DNA of 12,141 nucleotides from Candidatus Scybalocola fimicaballi. Lineage in GTDB: Bacteria > Bacteroidota > Bacteroidia > Bacteroidales > Paludibacteraceae. Within the stretch, counting starts at the first letter, position 1. Every line of letters starts with the position of its first letter. The translations under genes were made by a program, and so were the position numbers. Below the pieces are notes generated by a model, which was not told the origin of the DNA, did not search any database, and saw only the letters and a list, made by a program, of their open reading frames with translations. Where the stretch lies: the NCBI GenBank assembly GCA_002317115.1, contig DCIP01000072.1, forward strand, positions 2,361 to 14,501. Direction: 5' to 3'. Below are positions 1-7,430 of the stretch, in pieces.

Positions 1-582
1 ATGATGAAAATTTTGTCGAAGTATGCTGCCGACGGGAAAAAGCCGACGGTGATGCTTCACGTCTGCTGTGCTCCATGCGCGTCGGCGAGCATAGAGAGAA
101 TACATCCGCTCACTCGATTGACCCTTCTTTTCTATAATCCAAATATCATGCCTCTTGCTGAGTATGAGAAACGCAAGTCGACGCTGATTAAAATGGTGAA
201 AGAAAATCCTGATTATGCCGACGTCGATTTTGTGGATATTGACTACGATAACACTGAATATCTGCGTTTTGTGCGTGGACATGAGAAGGATGAGGAGCAA
301 GGGGAGAGATGCACGTTGTGCTTCACTTTACGATTGAGAAAGGCTGCTCAGATGGCTAAACTGCATGGTTGTGATTTTTTTGCGACGACGCTGACCATTG
401 GTCCGAAAAAGAACACTGATGTGATAAGTGCTGTCGGACGTGGAATTGCAAAAGAGGAGGGAATTGAATATCTGCCTACTGATTTCAAGCGAAAGAAAGG
501 TTACGAACGCAGTTTACAGCTGAGTAAAGAACTTGGGCTTTATCGTCAAAGTTATTGCGGATGCGCATTTGCAAGAAAATAA
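1..582 (+). CDS. queH: Epoxyqueuosine reductase QueH
   Basis: QueH (formerly DUF208) catalyses the last step of queuosine synthesis, reducing epoxyqueuosine to queuosine in the wobble position of GUN-anticodon tRNAs. It is the non-cobalamin alternative to QueG and acts in the cytoplasm. The 193-residue product has the family layout: an N-terminal HVCCAPC motif (Cys22, Cys23, Cys26), an ERCTLCF motif (Cys104, Cys107), a TTLTIGPKKN segment near 129-138, and a C-terminal YCGC motif (Cys186, Cys188). These cysteines are the expected ligands or redox residues for the iron-sulfur/metal site. The length is normal for the family. The window begins exactly on an ATG-ATG pair, so an earlier start cannot be excluded, but the distance to the CCAPC motif fits a complete protein. 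The next gene begins 18 bp after the stop and has a promoter box in the gap, so the two need not be co-transcribed. Confidence 0.93.
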   Translation: MMKILSKYAADGKKPTVMLHVCCAPCASASIERIHPLTRLTLLFYNPNIMPLAEYEKRKSTLIKMVKENPDYADVDFVDIDYDNTEYLRFVRGHEKDEEQGERCTLCFTLRLRKAAQMAKLHGCDFFATTLTIGPKKNTDVISAVGRGIAKEEGIEYLPTDFKRKKGYERSLQLSKELGLYRQSYCGCAFARK

Positions 583-586
583 TTAC

Positions 587-594
587 TACATTTG
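587..594 (+). promoter_or_regulatory. Bacteroidota -7 box TACATTTG upstream of the TonB-dependent receptor
   Basis: TACATTTG matches the TAnnTTTG -7 consensus of the Bacteroidota housekeeping sigma factor. It lies in the 18-bp gap after queH. A well-placed -33 TTG is not obvious; TTTG at 568-571 is only 15 bp upstream. If the box is used, transcription would begin near 601, giving an almost leaderless mRNA or favouring the second ATG at 610. The box sits inside a 12-bp perfect palindrome, CTACATTTGTAG (586-597). Confidence 0.5.
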
Positions 595-600
595 TAGCAA

Positions 601-3018
601 ATGTTTAAGATGAAATATTACATAGCAGCTATAGTGACGCTGATATCGCAGATGGCGATGGCGTGGACTATCAGTGGACGTGTTACTGATAAGGAGAATT
701 TCCCTATCAGCGACGCTTCTGTTGCTTTGTTGGGCACAACCGTCGGCACATTGACAGACGTGGATGGCCGTTTCTCATTGGATGTCAAGAGTGATACGGC
801 GATCATGTCGGTGTCGATGCTTGGTTATACGGAAGAGAGATTCAAAATCACAAACAAATCGGGATATCTGCGAATCCGCTTGAAGGAGGATGACATTGTC
901 CTTGAAGACTTTACGGTGGAAGGCCAACGCAAACAATCAAATACAGTAGTGCTTATCGACGTGAGCAACATGCGTAATGTGCCGACCGTCACTGGTGGAG
1001 TGGAGGGTCTGGTGAAGAGCCAGACTGGTGTAGTCTCAACCAACGAGTTGTCTCAGCAGTATTCTGTGCGTGGTGGAAGTTACGATGAGAATAGCGTCTA
1101 TGTCAACGGAATTGAGATCTTCCGTCCGCAGTTGGTGCGTAGTGCTCAGCAGGAGGGGTTGTCTTTCGTTAACCTTGACATGGTGGAGAGTGTTGAGTTT
1201 TCTTCGGGTGGTTTTGCATCTGAGGTAGGAGATAAGATGAGTTCGGTGCTTGATATCCGCTATCGTAAACCAGAGCGTAAGTTTGAAGGAAGCGTATCAG
1301 GAAGTTTTTTGGGCGCAACGGCGTCGCTTGGAAGCAAAACAGGCAAATTCACACAGTTGCACGGATTTAGATATAAGTCGTCGGCATATCTTCTGAAAAA
1401 TTTGGGAAATGACACTGCCGATTACGACACTCGTTTTATTGACTACCAGACATATTTGACATGGGAACTATCACCGAAGTGGGAGGTCGCTTTCCTTGGC
1501 AATATAGCGAGAAACAATTATAAGTATGTCCCTCATGCCAGAGAAACATCGTTTGGATCAGTGCTTGATACGAAGAAATTCAAAGTTTATTATGATGGTA
1601 ATGAGGTGGACGATTATCTAAGTTATTTCGGAAATCTATCCCTTAATTTCAAACCTCGTAAGAATGTAACCCTTTCATTGCTTGGCAATGGATACTTGTC
1701 AGAAGAAAATGTTACTTACGATATTGGAGGATCATACTTTTTGAGTGATATCGTTCCTGATAATGTAACGAATATAGACCATTCGAAGGGTACTGCCAAT
1801 TATTTTGAGCATGCTCGTAATTCTTTGAACACTAATATTGTTAGTCTGACTCATTTGGGTGAAATCAGGAAAAAAAAGAATACAATCAAATGGGGATTGA
1901 CGTTGCAGAAGGAGAAAGTGACAGACAAGACTGAGGAGTGGGAGATGCGTGATTCGTCTGGATATTCACAGCCGTTGCATAGTGATTGTTTCCCAGTCTA
2001 CTCAAACCAATATTCTGATATTGACATTAAGTCGACGCGATTTATCTCGTTTATGCAGAATACATTGCAGGGTGAGACAGACAAAGGACGTGTGATCTTT
2101 ACAGCAGGAATGCGATTCAACTATTGGTCGTTCAACGATGAGTTGTTGGTCAGCCCACGTGCGTCTGTTGCCTTTTTCCCTGAGAAATGTCCGAATTGGG
2201 GATTCCGTTGGTCAGTGGGAAGATATTTCCAGTCGCCTTTCTATAAAGAGTTGAGAGATACATTCAAGAATGCCAATGGCGACGTAGAGGTGCGATTAAA
2301 CGATACGATTAAATCACCTCGTTCTTGGCAACTTGTGATTGGAGCGGACAAGTATTTCACAATGTGGAAGCGTCCATTCAAGTTCACTTATGAGATTTAT
2401 GGAAAATACATAGATCGAATCATACCATATACAGTTGATAATGTGGAGATTATCTACGAAGGTAAAAATAAAGGAGTCGGTTATGTAGTGGGTGGCGATG
2501 TCAAACTCTTTGGTGAGTTTGTGCCAGGATCAGATTCATGGATCAGTGTAGGATTGCTTCGTGCCCGAGAGGATATCGATGGCGACGTCGACAGAAATGG
2601 AAATCCTTTGGGATATATGTACACTCCAAACAGCAGAGGCTATAATGTGTCGTTGTTCTTCCAGGATAAATTCCCTAACATAGATCAGTTGGAGGTGAAT
2701 TTGACCTTGAGTTTTGCCGGAGGATTCAGATATGGGAAACCGGGAGCAGCGGAAAGAGACTTGCATAAGTCGGAGTCGTATTCTCGTGCTGATATCGGAG
2801 CCACATACAGTTTGATTCAGGGAAGAGACAAGGTGATGTCAAAACCTGTATTGCGCAGATTGCGCGGTGTGAGTCTTTCTTTTGATTGTTTGAATCTGTT
2901 TGATTATAATAATGTGAGCAGTTACACATGGATCACAACGGCGGATAATGGAAAATGTCCGGTGCCTAATTATCTGACAGGCAGACAATTTAATTTGAAA
3001 CTTAGAGTAGATTTTTAA
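601..3018 (+). CDS. TonB-dependent outer-membrane receptor with N-terminal carboxypeptidase-regulatory-like domain
   Basis: This 805-residue product is a TonB-dependent outer-membrane transporter. A signal peptide spans about residues 1-21 (hydrophobic core YYIAAIVTLI, end AMA). A carboxypeptidase-regulatory-like beta domain follows (about 22-95, beginning ISGRVTDKENFPISDASV), then the plug (about 115-220, with YSVRGGSYDENSVYVNGIEI and VESVEFSSGGFASEVGDKMSSV), and then a beta-barrel ending in the C-terminal aromatic residue expected of an outer-membrane protein (RVDF). No SusD-like lipoprotein follows, so this is not a classic SusCD pair. The next gene, a sugar MFS permease, starts 6 bp after the stop, so the two are probably co-transcribed and a sugar or oligosaccharide substrate is plausible, though inferred. 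The start could also be the ATG at 610 (MKYYIAAI), which the promoter position favours. The substrate cannot be read from the sequence. Confidence 0.9.
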   Translation: MFKMKYYIAAIVTLISQMAMAWTISGRVTDKENFPISDASVALLGTTVGTLTDVDGRFSLDVKSDTAIMSVSMLGYTEERFKITNKSGYLRIRLKEDDIVLEDFTVEGQRKQSNTVVLIDVSNMRNVPTVTGGVEGLVKSQTGVVSTNELSQQYSVRGGSYDENSVYVNGIEIFRPQLVRSAQQEGLSFVNLDMVESVEFSSGGFASEVGDKMSSVLDIRYRKPERKFEGSVSGSFLGATASLGSKTGKFTQLHGFRYKSSAYLLKNLGNDTADYDTRFIDYQTYLTWELSPKWEVAFLGNIARNNYKYVPHARETSFGSVLDTKKFKVYYDGNEVDDYLSYFGNLSLNFKPRKNVTLSLLGNGYLSEENVTYDIGGSYFLSDIVPDNVTNIDHSKGTANYFEHARNSLNTNIVSLTHLGEIRKKKNTIKWGLTLQKEKVTDKTEEWEMRDSSGYSQPLHSDCFPVYSNQYSDIDIKSTRFISFMQNTLQGETDKGRVIFTAGMRFNYWSFNDELLVSPRASVAFFPEKCPNWGFRWSVGRYFQSPFYKELRDTFKNANGDVEVRLNDTIKSPRSWQLVIGADKYFTMWKRPFKFTYEIYGKYIDRIIPYTVDNVEIIYEGKNKGVGYVVGGDVKLFGEFVPGSDSWISVGLLRAREDIDGDVDRNGNPLGYMYTPNSRGYNVSLFFQDKFPNIDQLEVNLTLSFAGGFRYGKPGAAERDLHKSESYSRADIGATYSLIQGRDKVMSKPVLRRLRGVSLSFDCLNLFDYNNVSSYTWITTADNGKCPVPNYLTGRQFNLKLRVDF

Positions 3019-3024
3019 TATAAA

Positions 3025-4434
3025 ATGAAGATGGAGGAAAAAACGTATAAATATCCTTTGACAGTCCTTACAGGATTGTTCTTTATGTGGGGATTCATCA
3101 CATGTCTCAACGATATGTTGATTCCTTATTTCAAGTCAGTGTTTGAGTTGTCGAATTTCCAGGCAAATTTGGTACAGTTCGCATTCTTCACAGCCTATTT
3201 CGTGATTTCACTGATCTATTTCTTGGTCAGCAAAAACCTTGGCGACCCTATCGACAAGGTAGGTTATAAAAATGCTATCATAGCAGGCTTGCTCACGTCG
3301 ACGGTGGCATGCTTGATCTTTTTCGAGGAGGCCGGTTCGATGACTCCAAGTTTCCCGATATTCTTGTGCGCATTGTTCCTTCTTGGTACAGGATTCACTT
3401 TCCTTCAGATTTCAGCGAATCCGTTGGTGTCAATGCTTGGCACACCGGCAACGTCGTCGAGCCGATTGAATCTATCTCAGGGATTTAATTCCCTTGGTAC
3501 AACAATTGCTCCTATTATCGGTTCGTATGTGATTTTCAATTTCTTCAACGATACAGACCCATACAGAGGAGGAGCTCAGGCTGTGCAGATTCCATATTTG
3601 GCCTTAGCGTGTATTCTCGTTTTGTTGGCTGTGACAATATTCCTTTCTGATATTCCGGATGTTAGAAAAATCAAAAAGGAGGTGCCTATTGTAAATGTGA
3701 TTTCAGAAGAAGTGGAAGTAGATAAGAAGAGTGCTTTGGAATATCCACATTTGTTATTCGGAATGTTTGCCATCTTCTTCTATGTGGGAGGTGAGGTGAC
3801 AATCGGAAGTAACCTTGTCACATATATGAAGGAGTGCGTCGGAATTTTGGAAGAGTTTACAGCAGGAAAATTCTTGGCCTTCTATTGGGGAGGAGCGATG
3901 ATTGGACGATTTGTTGGATCACTTTCAATGAGTGATCTTGACAATATGAAAAAATACGGATATATGGCGTCGGTTGCCATAATAGGATTCGGTCTGATAT
4001 TCTCTCTTACAGGCTTTACTATTGAGGAGGTTCTTCCATTCGTCGGCTATTTGATTGCTAATTATGTCGCATTCATTATGGCAAAGAGCATCCCTTCACG
4101 CACATTAGGATTGTTTGCTGCAATTAACATTGCTCTCTTGGTCGCTATGATCTTGTTCGACGGAATGTTGTCGTTGTGGTGCATTTTGGCAGTAGGATTG
4201 TTCAACTCTATCATGTTCTCAAATGTATTCACATTGGCGATCAGAGAGTTGGGATCTCACACAGCTCAGGGATCGTCTCTATTGGTGATGATGATCCTTG
4301 GAGGAGCGGTGGTTCCACCTTTGCAGGGATTGTTGGCAGACAATATTGGAGTTCACATGGCATTCGTGTTGCCTATAGTATGCTACGTTTATTTGATGTG
4401 GTATGGCTTTAAAGGTTGCAGAATCCGTAAATAG
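3025..4434 (+). CDS. Sugar:H+ symporter of the MFS FHS family (GluP/FucP-like)
   Basis: This is a 469-residue inner-membrane permease with about twelve hydrophobic segments. The start of helix 1 and its loop (LTGLFFMWGFITCLNDMLIP) is the hallmark of the fucose-galactose-glucose:H+ symporter (FHS) family, which includes FucP and Brucella GluP. Other family-like segments are SANPLVSMLG and NLSQGFNSLGTTIAP in the first half, and FYVGGEVTIGSNLV after a hydrophilic central loop (about residues 210-240, rich in Lys, Glu and Val). The length is somewhat above 400-440, mostly because of that loop. It lies 6 bp after the TonB-dependent receptor and just before a ROK glucokinase, which supports glucose or galactose as substrate; the exact sugar is inference. 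The start may be Met1 or Met3 (position 3031). Its last codons contain the -33 element of the glucokinase promoter. Confidence 0.9.
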   Translation: MKMEEKTYKYPLTVLTGLFFMWGFITCLNDMLIPYFKSVFELSNFQANLVQFAFFTAYFVISLIYFLVSKNLGDPIDKVGYKNAIIAGLLTSTVACLIFFEEAGSMTPSFPIFLCALFLLGTGFTFLQISANPLVSMLGTPATSSSRLNLSQGFNSLGTTIAPIIGSYVIFNFFNDTDPYRGGAQAVQIPYLALACILVLLAVTIFLSDIPDVRKIKKEVPIVNVISEEVEVDKKSALEYPHLLFGMFAIFFYVGGEVTIGSNLVTYMKECVGILEEFTAGKFLAFYWGGAMIGRFVGSLSMSDLDNMKKYGYMASVAIIGFGLIFSLTGFTIEEVLPFVGYLIANYVAFIMAKSIPSRTLGLFAAINIALLVAMILFDGMLSLWCILAVGLFNSIMFSNVFTLAIRELGSHTAQGSSLLVMMILGGAVVPPLQGLLADNIGVHMAFVLPIVCYVYLMWYGFKGCRIRK

Positions 4435-4445
4435 TGCTAACTTTG
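4416..4445 (+). promoter_or_regulatory. Bacteroidota promoter (TTG-N19-TAACTTTG) for the ROK glucokinase
   Basis: TTG at 4416-4418 and TAACTTTG at 4438-4445 are separated by 19 bp, matching the Bacteroidota -33/-7 consensus in both motif and spacing. This is the best-formed promoter in the window. The -33 lies inside the 3' end of the permease gene. Transcription would start near 4452, leaving an AT-rich leader of about 35 nt before the ATG at 4488. The kinase can therefore be expressed independently of the receptor-permease pair. Confidence 0.7.
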
Positions 4446-4487
4446 CTACAAAATTGAAATAGAAATAAATAAAAACAATATATAATT

Positions 4488-5447
4488 ATGACAGATATGG
4501 TAAAGCCTTACGTTGTAGGTATTGACGTAGGTGGTACAAACACAGCATTCGGAATTGTAGACGCTAACGGTAAAGTTCTTGCTAACAGCTCAATCAAGAC
4601 TCAGCAGTTTGGTGCTGACCTTGACGCTTATATCAACGAGCTTCACTCTGCTCTTTCTAAGCTTATCGCTGAGAACGGTGGAATCGAGAAGATCAAGGGT
4701 ATTGGTGTAGGTGCTCCTAACGCAAACTACTACACAGGTAATATCGAGAATGCAGCAAACCTACCTTGGAAGGGAACTGTAGAGTTCGCAAAGCTTCTTA
4801 CTAATAAGTTTGGTGTGCCTTGTACTCTTACTAATGATGCTAACGCAGCAACAATCGGTGAGATGATGTACGGTGCAGCAAAGGGTATGAAGGATTTCAT
4901 CATGATCACTCTTGGTACAGGTGTTGGATCAGGTATCGTCTGCAACGGTAAGCTTGTATACGGTCACGATGGTAACGCTGGTGAGCTTGGCCACGTAATC
5001 GTACGCCGTGGTGGTCGTCAGTGTGGTTGCGGTCAGAAGGGATGTCTTGAGACTTACACTTCTGCAACTGGTATCATCCGTTCGGCACAGGAACTTCTTC
5101 AGGCTTCAAACGAGCCTTCTCCACTTCGTAATATTCCTTTAGACAAGATCACTGGTCTTGACGTTTGCAACGCTGCACGTCAGGGTGACAGAATCGGTAA
5201 GGAGGTTATGAAGAGCGTAGGTACTATCCTTGGTGAGGCATTCGCTGACTTCGTTAAGTTCTCTTCTCCAGAGGCAATCGTGATGTTTGGTGGTCCAGTA
5301 AAGAGTGCAGACCTATTCATCGACGATTTGAAGGCTACAATGGAAGCAAACCTTCCGTTGACTTTCCGTGGCAAGGTTAAGGTGTTGACATCTCAGCTTA
5401 AGGATGGTGATGCTGCAATCCTTGGAGCATCAGCACTTGCTTGGTAA
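4488..5447 (+). CDS. ROK-family glucokinase
   Basis: This 319-residue cytoplasmic sugar kinase phosphorylates an intracellular hexose, most probably glucose, with ATP. The N-terminal phosphate-binding loop is IDVGGTN (residues 12-18). The catalytic aspartate is expected at Asp117 in LTNDANAA. The adenosine-side glycine motif is TLGTGVGSGIV (141-151). The ROK zinc site is complete: His169 in GELGH, then Cys179, Cys181 and Cys186 in QCGCGQKGCLE; the sugar-binding glutamates are Glu166 and Glu188. There is no N-terminal helix-turn-helix, so this is a kinase and not a ROK repressor. It follows the sugar permease and has its own promoter. Codon use is strongly biased (21 of 27 leucines are CTT by my count), suggesting high expression. 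The specificity (glucose versus another hexose such as mannose) is not proven. Confidence 0.92.
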   Translation: MTDMVKPYVVGIDVGGTNTAFGIVDANGKVLANSSIKTQQFGADLDAYINELHSALSKLIAENGGIEKIKGIGVGAPNANYYTGNIENAANLPWKGTVEFAKLLTNKFGVPCTLTNDANAATIGEMMYGAAKGMKDFIMITLGTGVGSGIVCNGKLVYGHDGNAGELGHVIVRRGGRQCGCGQKGCLETYTSATGIIRSAQELLQASNEPSPLRNIPLDKITGLDVCNAARQGDRIGKEVMKSVGTILGEAFADFVKFSSPEAIVMFGGPVKSADLFIDDLKATMEANLPLTFRGKVKVLTSQLKDGDAAILGASALAW

Positions 5448-5468
5448 TTGAAGAATCATTAAAATTAT

Positions 5469-5493
5469 GTAGACGGGATTTATTCCCGTCTAC
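5469..5493. repeat. Perfect GTAG...CTAC palindrome between glucokinase and fumarase
   Basis: The 10-bp arm GTAGACGGGA (5469-5478) and its exact complement TCCCGTCTAC (5484-5493) flank a 5-nt loop, TTTAT. No T-tract follows on the + strand (TTCATTATAAA), so it is a poor intrinsic terminator. It may only stabilise 3' ends or attenuate transcription. The AGACGGG/CCCGTCT core recurs in the palindrome at 8758-8780. Confidence 0.8.
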
Positions 5494-5515
5494 TTCATTA
5501 TAAACTAAAACAATT

Positions 5516-7165
5516 ATGGCTAAAGCACCAGAATTTAAGTATGCTCCTATGTTCCAGTTGGGCAAGGACAACACAGAATACCGCCTGCTTACTAAAGAAG
5601 GTGTCAATGTGACTGAATTTGAGGGTCACGAAATCGTAAAGGTTTCAAAGGAGGCACTTACATTGCTTGCTCAGCAGGCATTCCACGATGTAGAGTTTAT
5701 GCTTCGTCGTGAGCACAACCTACAGGTTGCTAAGATTTTGAAAGATCCTGAAGCTTCAGAAAACGATAAGTATGTAGCTCTTCAGTTCCTTCGTAATGCG
5801 GACACTGCTGTTAAGGGAATTCTTCCTTTCTGCCAGGATACAGGTACTGCAATTATCCACGGAGAGAAGGGTCAGCAGATCTGGACTGGATTTGAGGATG
5901 AGGAGGCTCTTTCTCTAGGAGTATATAACACATATACACAGGATAACCTTCGTTATTCTCAGAACGCTCCTCTAAATATGTACGATGAGGTTAACACTAA
6001 GTGTAACCTTCCTGCACAGATTGATATCGAGGCTACTGAGGGAGCTGAGTACAAGTTTGTTATGGTAGCTAAGGGTGGTGGTTCTGCCAACAAGACTTAC
6101 TTCTACCCAATGACTAAGGCAACAATCCAGAATGAGGGAACACTTCTTCCATTCCTTGTTGAAGAGATGAAGCACCTTGGTACTGCCGCTTGTCCTCCAT
6201 ACCATATCGCATTCGTTATCGGTGGTACTTCAGCAGAGAAGAACCTTCTAACAGTTAAGCTTGCTTCAATCAAGTATTACGACAATCTTCCAACTACAGG
6301 AGACGAGACAGGTCGTGCATTCCGTGATATCGATCTTGAGGAGAAACTTTTGAAGGAGGCTCAGAAGATCGGTTTAGGAGCACAGTTCGGAGGTAAGTAT
6401 CTTGCTCACGATATCCGTGTTATCCGTCTTCCACGTCACGGTGCATCTTGCCCAATCGGTATGGGTGTAAGCTGTTCAGCAGACCGTAACATCAAGGGTA
6501 AGATCAACAAGGATGGTATCTGGCTAGAGAAGATGGATTCAAATCCAGCAGAGCTTATCCCAGCAGAGTATGCAAAGGCTGGTGAGGGTGCAAACACTAT
6601 CGAGATCGACCTTGACAAGGGTATGGATGCTGTACGTGCAGAGCTAACTAAATATCCTGTTTCTACTCGCGTCAACCTTAAGGGTACAATCATCGTGGCT
6701 CGTGATATCGCACACGCTAAGATCAAGGCTCGTCTTGACGCAGGTGAGGGACTTCCTCAGTACCTAAAGGATTATCCAGTGCTATACGCTGGTCCTGCTA
6801 AGACTCCAGAAGGATACCCATGTGGTTCTATGGGACCTACTACAGCAAACCGTATGGATCCATACGTTGATGAGTTCCAGGCTAACGGTGGTTCATTGGT
6901 AATGATCGCAAAGGGTAACCGTTCACAGGTTGTGACTGACGCTTGTAAGAAGCACGGTGGTTTCTACCTTGGTACAATCGGTGGTGTTGCTGCAGTTCTT
7001 TCACAGAGCTCAATCAAGTCAATCGAGTGTGTTGAGTTCCCTGAGATCGGAATGGAGGCTGTTTGGAAGATCACAGTTGAGAACTTCCCTGCATTCATCC
7101 TAGTCGACGACAAGGGTAATGATTTCTTCAAGCAACTAAAGCCTTGGTGCCCAGCTTGCAAGTAA
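5516..7165 (+). CDS. Class I fumarate hydratase (4Fe-4S, single-chain FumA/FumB type)
   Basis: This 549-residue enzyme interconverts malate and fumarate. In anaerobic Bacteroidales it serves the reductive succinate branch, feeding fumarate reductase. It is the fused alpha-beta form, close in length to E. coli FumA (about 548). Visible cluster ligands are Cys106 (LPFCQDTGT), Cys226 (GTAACPPYH) and Cys320 ([10 protein letters not shown]), matching FumA Cys105, Cys224 and Cys318. The beta part carries the family segments [11 protein letters not shown] (440-450) and KGNRS (466-470), followed by a glycine-rich stretch, [11 protein letters not shown]. An ATG after an A-rich tract (ACTAAAACAATT) is a typical start for the phylum. 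No TAnnTTTG box lies in the 68-bp gap after the glucokinase, so read-through from that promoter past the hairpin is possible. Codon use is also highly biased, as expected for a central enzyme. A strong terminator closes the unit. Confidence 0.95.
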   Translation: MAKAPEFKYAPMFQLGKDNTEYRLLTKEGVNVTEFEGHEIVKVSKEALTLLAQQAFHDVEFMLRREHNLQVAKILKDPEASENDKYVALQFLRNADTAVKGILPFCQDTGTAIIHGEKGQQIWTGFEDEEALSLGVYNTYTQDNLRYSQNAPLNMYDEVNTKCNLPAQIDIEATEGAEYKFVMVAKGGGSANKTYFYPMTKATIQNEGTLLPFLVEEMKHLGTAACPPYHIAFVIGGTSAEKNLLTVKLASIKYYDNLPTTGDETGRAFRDIDLEEKLLKEAQKIGLGAQFGGKYLAHDIRVIRLPRHGASCPIGMGVSCSADRNIKGKINKDGIWLEKMDSNPAELIPAEYAKAGEGANTIEIDLDKGMDAVRAELTKYPVSTRVNLKGTIIVARDIAHAKIKARLDAGEGLPQYLKDYPVLYAGPAKTPEGYPCGSMGPTTANRMDPYVDEFQANGGSLVMIAKGNRSQVVTDACKKHGGFYLGTIGGVAAVLSQSSIKSIECVEFPEIGMEAVWKITVENFPAFILVDDKGNDFFKQLKPWCPACK

Positions 7166-7197
7166 TTTAGCTTAGAGTATTAAAGCTTAGATAATTG

Positions 7198-7228
7198 AGC
7201 GAGAGAATTAATGTTCTCTCGCTTTTTT
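7198..7228 (+). terminator. Intrinsic terminator after fumarase
   Basis: AGCGAGAGAA (7198-7207) pairs perfectly with TTCTCTCGCT (7214-7223) across a 6-nt loop and runs directly into six T residues (7223-7228). It lies 33 bp after the fumarase stop and is correctly oriented to end the + strand transcription unit. Confidence 0.9.
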
Positions 7229-7277
7229 GTTGATAACTTAATTTATTACACTAAGTTTATTATTTCCGAAAAATATT

Positions 7278-7285
7278 TATTTTTG
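7278..7285 (+). promoter_or_regulatory. Bacteroidota -7 box TATTTTTG upstream of the coiled-coil protein
   Basis: TATTTTTG fits TAnnTTTG and lies just after the fumarase terminator. At the expected -33 distance there is only GTTT (7255-7258), so the upstream element is weak. The transcript would begin near 7292 and carry a leader of about 140 nt to the ATG at 7431, long for this phylum. Confidence 0.45.
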
Positions 7286-7364
7286 CAGACGAAATTTAAA
7301 TCCTACAAGCGGTTACTCGTTTAGTCCAAATAAAGAACATAGGTAAATCACTAAAAATGAGTAA

Positions 7365-7410
7365 GATTCCGGCGTTTGTATAATATTATTTTGTGTATCC
7401 TTACGGAATC
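7365..7410 (+). promoter_or_regulatory. Inverted repeat in the leader, close to the start codon
   Basis: GATTCCG (7365-7371) is the exact complement of CGGAATC (7404-7410), enclosing 32 AT-rich nucleotides. In RNA it would form a stem ending 5 nt before the ATG at 7416 and 20 nt before the preferred ATG at 7431, so it could affect translation initiation. It matches no riboswitch family that I recognise. The 7-bp stem could be chance. Confidence 0.3.
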
Positions 7411-7430
7411 GGGGAATGTTAAAAAAAACA

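Noticed and set aside
4176..4412. 78-residue + strand ORF overlapping the 3' part of the permease
   Set aside because: It is in another frame of a clearly coding membrane protein, has no independent start signal and no recognisable motif.
4488..5447. ROK-family transcriptional repressor
   Set aside because: There is no N-terminal helix-turn-helix; the protein starts directly with the ATP-binding DVGGTN motif and keeps the catalytic Asp and zinc site, so it is a kinase.
5469..5500. Intrinsic terminator after glucokinase
   Set aside because: The stem is strong, but no T-tract follows on either strand, so I list it as a palindromic repeat.
6436..6726. 96-residue minus-strand ORF inside fumarase
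   Set aside because: It is antisense to a highly biased gene; the open frame follows from the codon bias of fumarase, and the product shows no recognisable motif.
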